From Bacillota bacterium (GTDB lineage Bacteria > Bacillota > Clostridia > Christensenellales > Pumilibacteraceae), in contig WQSV01000096.1 of the NCBI GenBank assembly GCA_009787685.1, positions 1 to 6,064 of the forward strand: a stretch of 6,064 bases of DNA, read 5' to 3'. The notes under the pieces were generated by a model. It saw nothing but the letters and a program-made list of their open reading frames with translations. It did not search any database and was not told the DNA's origin. The position numbers and the translations under genes were made by a program. Shown in pieces: positions 1-6,064 of the stretch (positions are counted from its first letter, which is position 1; the number at the start of each line of letters is the position of its first letter).

Positions 1-2
1 AC

Positions 3-3000
3 AGTCTGGGTTTTGAGGGAAGAAGGTTTTTTCCGGGATATGGTTGGGGAGATATATTCATTTTCTACATGTTGTCAAACAATTCTATTCTTGACAACAT
101 CACTTTGACGGGTGAAAATATCCCTCAAGGGCCAACTGCAATCAGACTTAATCAATACAACAAAATCGGCGTCCTTGGAACTTCAATGCTTCTTGGTCAA
201 GAGCGTGCGTTTTCGCTTGGTCGTGCCCATGATGCTGGCATTTTCCACAATGGTCTTTATATTGAAGGCATAACAATCCAAAACAGTATTGTTGAAAAAG
301 GATTGACTCTAATTGGTGCGGGATTTGCGCCAAATGTCAACAATCCAATAAGAGTTGACACTAACGTTCTAAGATTCGGTGGCTTCACTGGAATATTAGG
401 GCAATCATTTGGTGCGGGAATTGGCATGGCTGACCCAGAAAATGGCTATGCAGTCAGAAATGCACCAGCAGAATATTCACTTTCAATCAGAAGAGATAGC
501 TATGGTGTTCCATATCCACAAGGATATCAACCAGTTCATCCAAACCCAAATGGTGGAAATTTTGGAAACTTTGTTGTTGCAAGAAACAATATTTTTCACG
601 ATATTTCAGTTTCACCACTTTTGACAATGCCGTCTCAATCAGGTTCTCACATCAGCATTGAGGGAAATGATAACCACTTTTTCACATGGCTTCGAAGCAA
701 TGATATTCAGTTTCCAGAAATGACGGATCCTGCTCATGAAGGTGTTGCACGTATTGCTGGGCAAAGCATAAACGGGATGATTCCTCCGCTTCTAAACAGA
801 GTTTTCAACAACAACAATGGGCAAGGTATTCCAAACATTGATGACAGAGGGCATTCTCATGGAGGAAATTGGAGAACATGGCAATACACTTACAGAGCAA
901 GATATGAGCAACAACATGGTGTTTTTCTGGTTAACATTCCTGTTATTGTTGTGACGGATGAAGGGCAACAAAAAAATAATTTCTTTACTTTTGAAAATTC
1001 AGTTTTAAATCCAGCAACAGAAAGGGCAATCGGACTGGTCACAGATCACACTCGTTCAATTGGGGCAATGCCTCCGACGGGGCTAAACCAACGCTTTGAT
1101 CTCATAATGCTCCATTCTCCAGAAAGAACAGATCCGTCTATTGGACTTGTTGGAGTCAGCGAAATGAATACTGTTGGCATTAATGCAAGAATTGCAGAAA
1201 TGACGCCAGCGGGAACGCGAGTCGCAACAATAACTTCAAGGTCAGTCGTAAATTTTGACAACGGACTAAACACAACTGGTGAAATAACATTGATGAGTGC
1301 AACTGATGCTTCATTAATCGGTCACAGAATTGAGCTTAATGGGAGAGTCGTTCCAAGCGTTTTTGATGCAACGACAAACTCAAAAATAGTTCAAATTCAA
1401 GACATGATAACAGCTGGAGTCAACGGATTCGGAATATTCCATTTTGATTTAATCAATATGGCGACTCGTTCTCGTGAACCAGTTTCAAGGTTCAACATTA
1501 TTTTCCAAGGAACGGTTGGAGGAGATGTTCCAAATGTCACAGCTGGAACAGTTGGTTTTGTTGAAGACGAAAGATATATTCATTTGCCATTCAATATTCA
1601 ACAAGGTGATAGTATTTTGAACGTCACATTAATGGGTGACGAAATGTTCCCTCAAAACAGAAACCTTGATTTCGTTTTTGACGGAAGGTATGTGAAAATT
1701 GAAGGAAATCAATTAAGAAACGGTGAAAACAGATTGAGTGTTCAAACTCAATTTATGACCTTGATGATTGCTCAAAGTGTTATTAGAGAGTCTATTGGAA
1801 TTGAAGCAATGCCAGTTGACTTGGTAACTCATCCAGCATTCGTCATGAACCTTATTGGTAATATTGACATGCAAGGAATTGCAGTCAACATTGGCGGAGT
1901 TTCTTTAACTTCAGCACAATTCATTGTCACAAATTCAAGGTCAATCTATGTCCCAAACAATGTGGTGAGAGAAATTCTTGGCGACAGATATGTCGGAGGA
2001 ACAAATGCCGACGTTGTCATAACAAATGCAAGAGGGTTGAATTTGACCACAAACTTAATGGTCATTGACGAAAGAAGCGAGTTTTTCTTTGCTACAAATG
2101 CAATCACAACACCGTTCAATTTCGCCGCTGGAATGAGCCAATCTTTCATCAATATCGCCCCGGGGCACAGACACTTCACTGAAGTTCATATTGAATTAAT
2201 CAACTTTGCTGGAGAAAATATCTTGGGTGTGAGCTTTGCTGACACTGCGTGTGAGATTGAAGCAAGAGAGGAAATTGTCCGTGTGACCGACGTTGAAGGT
2301 TTCAGAGTCGACAGTCTTCCACATGGAAATTCAAGACTTGTTGTTCCAGCCGCCGCAGTTTTTGAAGCAGGAGTTCAAGCAGGAAGAGCGTATCGCATTT
2401 GGATTTTCTCAAGTTTGCATTCAGCAAGAACCTATGCTGCTTCTCACCAGCAACTGAAAATATTCAATGAAAACCACAGTGATGGACTAGGGAACACTGC
2501 TCCACAGTTTACTTTAGACAACTTTGTTGTCAATCTTGAAGCTTTGGATTCAACAGGCGAAGGGGCGAGAATAGGACTAGAAAACGATGTTTATCTTCTT
2601 GATGTTCTTCCAATGTCTATTGAAAGTGTCAGCGACATCATGCCACTTCTTGAACTTGGTGGAATTGAGCTTCCAGAGGGAGTTGCACTTTTGTTGGAAT
2701 TGATTGTTCAAATTGAAAATGGAATGACGGCTGACGATTTGCTGGAAATTGTTAATGGTATTGATGCAGATGAGCTTTTGGATATCATTCAAAATTCAAA
2801 CTCTCCAATCATGCAACTAATAGTTCCACTTCTCAAAATGATTCGTGAAAACGACATAGTTAGTGGGTTTATGCCACCGATTGTGCTGTTTGTTTTGGAT
2901 ATAGTAATTTTTGTCTTTGAGTCTGATGAAATGCCAGATGATTTGGGCATGATTTTTGAAATAATCGATGAAATTCGAAATGAAATTGCATTGCCGAACC

Positions 3001-3653
3001 ACATTAACGAATTAATCGACGAATTGTTGCTCTATGTTGATTGCCGAAATGGAAATTGTGATGATATTAACTGCGACAAAAACCCGAAAACTTCAGATGA
3101 TATGTTGCTTGTTCTTCTTTTGCTTGATGCAATGAGATTGACAATCTATCATGAAGCGGACGAGATTAACGTATTCTTTGGATTCATGAGAGAAGCGATT
3201 TCATTTGATCCAATAACATTCAAAGATAGCAACGATTTTAGCGAATCAACTTTCTCAGCGACTGGAAGTGTGTTCGCAATTAGAAATGCGAGAGGTCAAA
3301 TTCTCTATGAAGCGTCAAGAGACGACATCTTTAATGGCAATTCGCTTGTTTCATTTATCTTGGAAGAGGGACTTGCAGGAAGAGTTGATCCGAGATGGAT
3401 AACCGCGATTATTCCGTTTTTAAATGATTTGGAATTTCCAATTCCAGACGATGTTCTTGAAGTAATCGGGGCATTTTTCCCAATACTTTTAACTCGCGAA
3501 ATTCCGATTCCAATGGAAGTTCCGCTTGAAGGAAGTTTTGTCACTGGATTCATTCTTTCCTATGAGCTGTTAACAAGGCTTGGGCAAGGGGAATTCACAA
3601 TCGAAGTTAGAAACAACTTTAACATATCGTTCACAACATTGACAATCTTTTAA
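3..3653 (+). CDS. Large secreted/surface-type protein, 5'-truncated by window edge
   Basis: I do not recognise the family of this 1,216-residue fragment. The frame is open back to the window edge, there is no well-placed ribosome site before the ATG at 69 (the nearest purine run, GGGGAG, is about 17 bases away) and no signal peptide follows it, so the true start lies upstream. Residue numbers here count that Met as 1. Residues 1 to about 200 have short alternating hydrophobic stretches with Asn/Gly turns (LYIEGITIQN, NNIFHDISVS, ISIEGNDN), compatible with a right-handed parallel beta-helix. Residues 200-845 are beta-rich with many short Val/Ile strands. Residues 849-1040 become acidic, Leu/Ile-rich and helical, with a degenerate tandem unit at 887-908 (TADDLLEIVNG / IDADELLDIIQN). 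Cysteines 992, 997 and 1002 precede an NPKTSD string at 1005-1010, and a mixed C-terminal part ends at 1194. Cysteine is otherwise almost absent, as is usual for exported Gram-positive proteins. Adhesin, surface-layer or glycan-binding roles are possible but unproven. The frame itself is certain. Confidence 0.9.
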   Translation, partial: SLGFEGRRFFPGYGWGDIFIFYMLSNNSILDNITLTGENIPQGPTAIRLNQYNKIGVLGTSMLLGQERAFSLGRAHDAGIFHNGLYIEGITIQNSIVEKGLTLIGAGFAPNVNNPIRVDTNVLRFGGFTGILGQSFGAGIGMADPENGYAVRNAPAEYSLSIRRDSYGVPYPQGYQPVHPNPNGGNFGNFVVARNNIFHDISVSPLLTMPSQSGSHISIEGNDNHFFTWLRSNDIQFPEMTDPAHEGVARIAGQSINGMIPPLLNRVFNNNNGQGIPNIDDRGHSHGGNWRTWQYTYRARYEQQHGVFLVNIPVIVVTDEGQQKNNFFTFENSVLNPATERAIGLVTDHTRSIGAMPPTGLNQRFDLIMLHSPERTDPSIGLVGVSEMNTVGINARIAEMTPAGTRVATITSRSVVNFDNGLNTTGEITLMSATDASLIGHRIELNGRVVPSVFDATTNSKIVQIQDMITAGVNGFGIFHFDLINMATRSREPVSRFNIIFQGTVGGDVPNVTAGTVGFVEDERYIHLPFNIQQGDSILNVTLMGDEMFPQNRNLDFVFDGRYVKIEGNQLRNGENRLSVQTQFMTLMIAQSVIRESIGIEAMPVDLVTHPAFVMNLIGNIDMQGIAVNIGGVSLTSAQFIVTNSRSIYVPNNVVREILGDRYVGGTNADVVITNARGLNLTTNLMVIDERSEFFFATNAITTPFNFAAGMSQSFINIAPGHRHFTEVHIELINFAGENILGVSFADTACEIEAREEIVRVTDVEGFRVDSLPHGNSRLVVPAAAVFEAGVQAGRAYRIWIFSSLHSARTYAASHQQLKIFNENHSDGLGNTAPQFTLDNFVVNLEALDSTGEGARIGLENDVYLLDVLPMSIESVSDIMPLLELGGIELPEGVALLLELIVQIENGMTADDLLEIVNGIDADELLDIIQNSNSPIMQLIVPLLKMIRENDIVSGFMPPIVLFVLDIVIFVFESDEMPDDLGMIFEIIDEIRNEIALPNHINELIDELLLYVDCRNGNCDDINCDKNPKTSDDMLLVLLLLDAMRLTIYHEADEINVFFGFMREAISFDPITFKDSNDFSESTFSATGSVFAIRNARGQILYEASRDDIFNGNSLVSFILEEGLAGRVDPRWITAIIPFLNDLEFPIPDDVLEVIGAFFPILLTREIPIPMEVPLEGSFVTGFILSYELLTRLGQGEFTIEVRNNFNISFTTLTIF
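2727..2792 (+). repeat. Degenerate tandem 11-residue helical unit in the large protein
   Basis: Two adjacent units encode TADDLLEIVNG and IDADELLDIIQN (residues 887-908 counting from the Met at 69). The shared pattern is x-A-D-(D/E)-L-L-(E/D)-I-(V/I). The codons differ between units, so this is either an old duplication or convergence of amphipathic helices rather than a recent DNA repeat. It sits at the head of the acidic, Leu/Ile-rich segment. Confidence 0.45.
3042..3137 (+). other. Cys-x4-Cys-x4-Cys cluster followed by a sortase-like NPKTSD string
   Basis: Within the large protein, cysteines 992, 997 and 1002 are spaced exactly five apart in an Asn/Asp-rich context. They are followed by NPKTSD (1005-1010), the hydrophobic run MLLVLLLL (1012-1019) and then Arg 1023. 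NPKTSD/NPKTGD followed by a membrane span and a basic tail is the known layout of a sortase cell-wall anchor. Here the hydrophobic run is only about eight residues before an Asp, and about 170 more residues follow, so a classic anchor is not supported. It may be a relic, an internal cleavage or attachment site, or coincidence. Confidence 0.4.
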
Positions 3654-3706
3654 GTTGAAATCACTCATGCTCTTTTTCAAGTAGACAAACATGATTGATT
3701 TCGACT
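3653..3706. repeat. Long imperfect inverted repeat after the large gene
   Basis: The left arm 3653-3669 (AGTTGAAATCACTCATG) pairs with the right arm 3690-3706 (CATGATTGATTTCGACT). This gives a 17-bp stem with G.U wobbles and one C/U mismatch around a 20-base loop at 3670-3689. The left arm begins on the last base of the upstream stop codon. No T-run follows on the + strand; an A-run does (3708-3715), so as a terminator it would be atypical. It could be an mRNA 3'-end protective stem or part of a dispersed palindromic element together with the next hairpin. Confidence 0.6.
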
Positions 3707-3711
3707 CAAAA

Positions 3712-3748
3712 AAAATTTGTAGGGGCTTTTTGCCCCTACATTTTGTCT
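3712..3748 (+). terminator. Probable intrinsic terminator, possibly bidirectional, between the large gene and coaBC
   Basis: A perfect 9-bp stem (TGTAGGGGC at 3718-3726, GCCCCTACA at 3732-3740) surrounds a five-T loop. It can be extended past a two-base bulge by four A-U pairs (3712-3715 with 3741-3744). TTTTGTCT follows on the + strand, a modest U-tract. An eight-A run (3708-3715) precedes it and would give a good U-tract to transcripts from the other strand. Palindromes containing GTAGGGGC are also the sort of sequence dispersed as REP-like elements in some Clostridia, so a repeat element is an alternative. Confidence 0.65.
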
Positions 3749-3766
3749 AAAAAAACATCGAAAACT

Positions 3767-4945
3767 ATGAATTTAAAAAACAAAACAGTAGTCCTTGGAG
3801 TGACAAGTTCAATAGCTGCTTATAAAGCGTGCGATCTCGTTAGCCTTTTGAAAAAAGAGGGTGCAAATATTCATGTCATAATGACGAAAAATGCTTGTGA
3901 ACTCATTCGTCCAAGAACATTTGAAACTTTGACTGGAAATAAAGTCACGATTGAAAGTTTTGAAAAAAATATCGACTTTGAGGTTGAGCATATTTCACTC
4001 GCAAAAAGAGCGGATATCTTTGTTGTTGCTCCAGCAACTGCGAACTTTGTTGCAAAATTTGCAAATGGAATTGCGGATGACTTTCTCTCAACTTCAGCAC
4101 TTGCATTCACTTGTCCAATTGTCATTGCTCCAGCAATGAACAGTGCAATGCTCAATCATCCAGCAACGCAAAAAAATATCCAAACATTGAAAGAAAGAGG
4201 AGTGAAAATAATCGCAACTCAAAAAGGAATGCTTGCTTGTGGTGATATTGGAGAGGGAAAACTGGCGAAAGTGAATTACATAACACAAGAAATCATTGAA
4301 ATATTGACAGAGAAAAAAGACTATCTTGGCAAAACCATCATGATTCTTTCGGGTGCAACGATTGCAAAAATTGATCCAGTTCGCTATTTGACAAACAACT
4401 CAAGTGGAAAAATGGGGCTTGCGCTTGCAAAAAAAGCAAAACAAAGGGGGGCAAACATTGTCCTAATCGAAGGAAAAACAAGCGTTGACAGCAATGAGTT
4501 TGCTCCAATAAAAGTCGAAACAACTATTGAAATGCATGATATTGCGCTGAAAAATCTAAAAAATGTTGACATGATTATTTGTCCGTCCGCACCATGTGAT
4601 TATTTTTTGACTCCAGAAAAAAATAAAATTAAAAACGAAAAAATAATATTAAAACTTGAAAAAACGGTTGATATTGCAAAAGAAATATCTTCAAAAAAAG
4701 GCAAGAAAAAACTAATAATCTTTGCAGCTGAGACCGAAAACTTGATTGAGAATGCAAAGTCAAAATTAGAAAAGAAAGGTGCTGACATGGTGGTTGCAAA
4801 TGATGTCTCATTTCCAGAAAGCGTTTTTAACAGTGACTTCAACATTGCCTCAATATTGACAAAAACAGAACAAATTGACCTAGTAAAAATGACAAAAATG
4901 GAACTTGCCGATAGAATTTTGACAGAAATTCAAAAACTAAAATAA
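3767..4945 (+). CDS. coaBC: Bifunctional phosphopantothenoylcysteine decarboxylase / phosphopantothenate-cysteine ligase
   Basis: This cytoplasmic enzyme carries out two consecutive steps of coenzyme A synthesis. The C-terminal CoaB domain joins 4'-phosphopantothenate to cysteine using CTP, and the N-terminal FMN-dependent CoaC domain decarboxylates the product to 4'-phosphopantetheine. At 392 residues it is of normal family length. CoaC (about 1-185) shows GVTSSIAAYK, the active-site His75 in EHISLAKRADI, Asn125 in APAMN and Cys158 in LACGDIGEGKL. CoaB (about 187-392) shows DPVRYLTNNSSGKMG with Arg206 and Asn210, Lys289, FAAETEN and ANDVS. With this ATG these residues carry the same numbers as in E. 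coli Dfp as I recall it. An in-frame ATG at 3695 would add 24 residues translated through the upstream hairpin and is rejected. Oddities: no recognisable Shine-Dalgarno site precedes 3767, the usual AAVADY segment reads SAPCDY, and the usual GPTREP-like loop reads GATIAK. Promoter and mode of transcription are unclear because a hairpin lies just 26 bases upstream. Confidence 0.95.
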   Translation: MNLKNKTVVLGVTSSIAAYKACDLVSLLKKEGANIHVIMTKNACELIRPRTFETLTGNKVTIESFEKNIDFEVEHISLAKRADIFVVAPATANFVAKFANGIADDFLSTSALAFTCPIVIAPAMNSAMLNHPATQKNIQTLKERGVKIIATQKGMLACGDIGEGKLAKVNYITQEIIEILTEKKDYLGKTIMILSGATIAKIDPVRYLTNNSSGKMGLALAKKAKQRGANIVLIEGKTSVDSNEFAPIKVETTIEMHDIALKNLKNVDMIICPSAPCDYFLTPEKNKIKNEKIILKLEKTVDIAKEISSKKGKKKLIIFAAETENLIENAKSKLEKKGADMVVANDVSFPESVFNSDFNIASILTKTEQIDLVKMTKMELADRILTEIQKLK

Positions 4946-4956
4946 CATTTTTATAA

Positions 4957-4969
4957 TTTGACAGTCAAA
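4957..4969. promoter_or_regulatory. 13-bp palindrome upstream of the fakB-type promoter
   Basis: TTTGAC-A-GTCAAA is a perfect palindrome with a central A. It lies 12 bases after the coaBC stop codon and 4 bases before the -35 box of the downstream promoter. It contains TTGACA (4958-4963), but a 17-base spacing from that hexamer gives no good -10, so it is not the best -35. Its position would suit an activator or repressor site. No regulator can be named, and chance occurrence in A+T-rich DNA is possible. Confidence 0.3.
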
Positions 4970-4973
4970 CTAC

Positions 4974-5002
4974 TTGCAATAGATTTCAAAATAGTATATA
5001 AT
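4974..5002 (+). promoter_or_regulatory. Sigma-A type promoter for the DegV/FakB gene
   Basis: A -35 box TTGCAA (4974-4979), a 17-base spacer and a perfect -10 TATAAT (4997-5002) match the housekeeping consensus closely. Transcription would begin near 5009, giving a leader of about 40 bases that includes the ribosome binding site. This makes the last gene an independent transcription unit, although read-through from coaBC is possible because no terminator is seen between the two. Confidence 0.8.
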
Positions 5003-5036
5003 TAAACACAGAAGTAATGCCACAAGGTGGTTCAAA

Positions 5037-5042
5037 AAGGAG
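5037..5042 (+). promoter_or_regulatory. Ribosome binding site that fixes the start at 5051
   Basis: AAGGAG lies eight bases before the ATG at 5051, an ideal spacing. A GTG at 5027 in the same frame would add eight residues (MVQKGEFF) that are the translation of this Shine-Dalgarno region itself, so that upstream start is rejected. Confidence 0.9.
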
Positions 5043-5050
5043 AATTTTTT

Positions 5051-5905
5051 ATGTCAAGACTTTTTTGTGACTCAAACAGTGAGTTAAACTATGAAGACAT
5101 CAAAGCTTATGGGCTTGAGGTTATCAGAATGCCATATGTTTTGGATGGAGAAACTGGCTATTTTGATATGGGGGAAGATCCAGAGAAATCAAAAAAATTT
5201 TTTCAAAGAATGAGAGACGGTGCTGTGCCAAAAACACAAGCTCTTAATCAAAATGACTATATGGAATATTTTGAGCCCGTTTTGAAAGCAGGCGAGGATA
5301 TTTTGTATCTTTCTTTTTCCCACAAAGCGAGCGCAACGTTTGACATGATGAATATGGCTATTGAGGAACTAAAAGAAAAATATCCAGAAAGAACGATTAC
5401 TTGTTTCGACACAAAAGGACTGTCATCAATTGCTGGACAAGTTGTTTTACAGGCTGCAAAACTTCACAAATCTGGAGCATCAGATGCGGAAGTTATTGCG
5501 CTTTGTGAAAAGTTAAGAGAAAAAACAACCGGGTATTATGCAGTTGCTGACCTAGTTTATTTAAAGCGCGGGGGAAGACTTTCGGGTGGGAAAGCTCTTA
5601 TGGGAACTCTTCTTGGAATAAAACCGATTGTGACAATGGTTGATGGTGCGACAGTGACAAAAGACAAAGCAAAAGGCAGAAAAAATGCTATCAAAATGAT
5701 AGTTGAACTTGCTCATGCTGACGGAATCGACACAAACTATCCTATTTTCATTCCTCACGCTGATTGTGAAAACGAAGTTGTTATCGTTGAAAGATTAATC
5801 AAAGAAAAATATCCAAACGCAGACATCCGTCCTCAATTTGTTGGGCCAGTCATCGGAGCCCATTGTGGCCCAGAAACCCTAGCAGTTTGCTTCATCAGAA
5901 AATAA
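5051..5905 (+). CDS. DegV family fatty-acid-binding protein (FakB-like)
   Basis: DegV/FakB proteins bind a single fatty acid and, in characterised Gram-positive species, present it to the kinase FakA, which phosphorylates the carboxyl group for phospholipid synthesis. The 284-residue length is normal. Seen in order: an N-terminal CDSNSEL strand and loop (6-12; usually TDSSSDL), KTQ with Thr62 where the family has a Thr-Ser-Gln motif, a SHKASATF segment (90-97) in place of the usual SSGLSGTY, the highly conserved YLKRGGRLSGG (170-180), LGTLL-like GTLLGIKPIV (185-194), KAKGRKNAI (207-214), and the C-terminal signature GPVIGAHCGPE (265-275) with His271. Thr62 and His271 are near the positions that hold the fatty-acid carboxylate in known FakB structures. 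It has its own promoter, ribosome site and terminator, so it is probably monocistronic. No FakA gene is visible, and bacteria often carry several DegV paralogs, so the bound lipid cannot be stated. Family membership is near certain; the fakB role is inferred. Confidence 0.95.
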   Translation: MSRLFCDSNSELNYEDIKAYGLEVIRMPYVLDGETGYFDMGEDPEKSKKFFQRMRDGAVPKTQALNQNDYMEYFEPVLKAGEDILYLSFSHKASATFDMMNMAIEELKEKYPERTITCFDTKGLSSIAGQVVLQAAKLHKSGASDAEVIALCEKLREKTTGYYAVADLVYLKRGGRLSGGKALMGTLLGIKPIVTMVDGATVTKDKAKGRKNAIKMIVELAHADGIDTNYPIFIPHADCENEVVIVERLIKEKYPNADIRPQFVGPVIGAHCGPETLAVCFIRK

Positions 5906-5911
5906 AAAAAT

Positions 5912-5946
5912 AAAAAGTGTCGATTTTTCAAGTCGACACTTTTTTT
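5912..5946 (+). terminator. Intrinsic terminator of the DegV/FakB gene
   Basis: AAAAAGTGTCGA (5912-5923) pairs perfectly with TCGACACTTTTT (5933-5944) around a nine-base loop and runs into a T-tract ending at 5946. The stem starts six bases after the stop codon. The A-rich stretch before the stem would also allow termination from the opposite strand. Confidence 0.93.
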
Positions 5947-5963
5947 GAATGTTGACCTTATTA

Positions 5964-5982
5964 CAAGATTTTTTCAATGGCT
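5964..5982. repeat. 19-bp direct repeat, copy 1
   Basis: CAAGATTTTTTCAATGGCT occurs here and again at 6046-6064, with starts 82 bases apart. The surrounding 159 bases after the last gene (5906-6064) show no convincing coding sequence. A related, degenerate copy (ATTGCAAGA ... GGCT, about 5985-6011) lies between them. Confidence 0.85.
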
Positions 5983-6045
5983 TGATTGCAAGAAAATCGT
6001 TGCTTTTGGCTCAAAAGACTTGAGAGTTTTCTTGAGTTAAAATTG

Positions 6046-6064
6046 CAAGATTTTTTCAATGGCT
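6046..6064. repeat. 19-bp direct repeat, copy 2, at the window edge
   Basis: This is identical to 5964-5982 and ends with the last base of the window, so the true length of the shared unit on its right side cannot be seen. The ATTG just before it also precedes the degenerate middle copy at 5985. Confidence 0.85.

Noticed and set aside
69..71. ATG at 69 as the true start of the large gene
   Set aside because: The 22 codons before it are open and in frame to the window edge, there is no properly spaced ribosome site, and no signal peptide follows.
3655..3687. TTGAAA (3655-3660) as the -35 box of a coaBC promoter
   Set aside because: No acceptable -10 lies at 16-18 bases; the nearest TAGACA is too far and poor.
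3695..3766. N-terminal extension of coaBC from the ATG at 3695
   Set aside because: It would translate the terminator-like hairpin; starting at 3767 gives the normal CoaBC N-terminus and places His75, Asn125, Cys158 and Asn210 at their usual numbers.
5027..5050. GTG start for the DegV gene
   Set aside because: The extra residues are the translation of the ribosome binding site AAGGAG, which is ideally placed for the ATG at 5051.
5950..6024. Plus-strand 24-codon ORF starting at ATG 5950
   Set aside because: It begins just after the terminator with no ribosome site or promoter and runs through the repeat region; no evidence of coding.
5961..6062. Minus-strand open frame of 33 residues running in from the right edge
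   Set aside because: It is short, overlaps the direct repeats, reads through repeated sequence in two different frames and has no recognisable similarity; treated as non-coding repeat DNA, though the 3' end of a gene cannot be fully excluded.
5964..6064. CRISPR array
   Set aside because: Only two exact 19-bp copies, a degenerate third at irregular spacing, and no cas genes; the repeat is short and T-rich.

Overview
The window is A+T-rich DNA with a compact bacterial layout. All three genes lie on the + strand, there is a consensus sigma-A type promoter and a textbook Shine-Dalgarno site before the last gene, and hairpin terminators follow the first and last genes. Together with a DegV/FakB-type fatty-acid-binding protein and a sortase-like NPKTSD string in a large surface-type protein, this points to a low-GC Gram-positive (Bacillota, probably an uncultured Clostridia-like lineage). 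The assignment is inference; no rRNA or other taxonomic marker is present.

Positions 1-3653 hold one very large open frame that enters from beyond the left edge. The first 22 visible codons upstream of the first ATG (position 69) are open and in frame, so that ATG is internal and the N-terminus, including any signal peptide, lies outside the window. The visible 1,216 residues look like an extracellular structural protein. A beta-rich, Asn/Gly-rich N-terminal half is followed by several beta-rich modules, then an acidic Leu/Ile-rich helical region with a three-cysteine cluster and an NPKTSD string, then about 170 further residues. I do not recognise a family for the whole protein.

Positions 3654-3766 are a 113-base intergenic region with two consecutive inverted repeats. 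The second (TGTAGGGGC / GCCCCTACA) has an A-run on one side and a T-rich stretch on the other and looks like a terminator, possibly bidirectional, or a dispersed palindromic element. Positions 3767-4945 encode CoaBC (Dfp), the bifunctional coenzyme A biosynthesis enzyme. Its catalytic residues fall at the same numbers as in the E. coli protein when translation starts at 3767.

Positions 4946-5050 hold a small palindrome, a TTGCAA-17-TATAAT promoter and a strong ribosome binding site. These serve a DegV/FakB-family protein at 5051-5905, which is followed by a strong intrinsic terminator. The last ~100 bases are non-coding as far as can be seen. They carry an exact 19-bp direct repeat whose second copy stops exactly at the window edge.

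The last two genes are metabolic housekeeping (CoA synthesis and fatty-acid handling, both feeding acyl metabolism) but appear to be separate transcription units. The first gene is accessory or surface-related. The parts most worth a second look are the giant protein with its internal sortase-like string, the double-hairpin intergenic region, and the repeat at the right edge.
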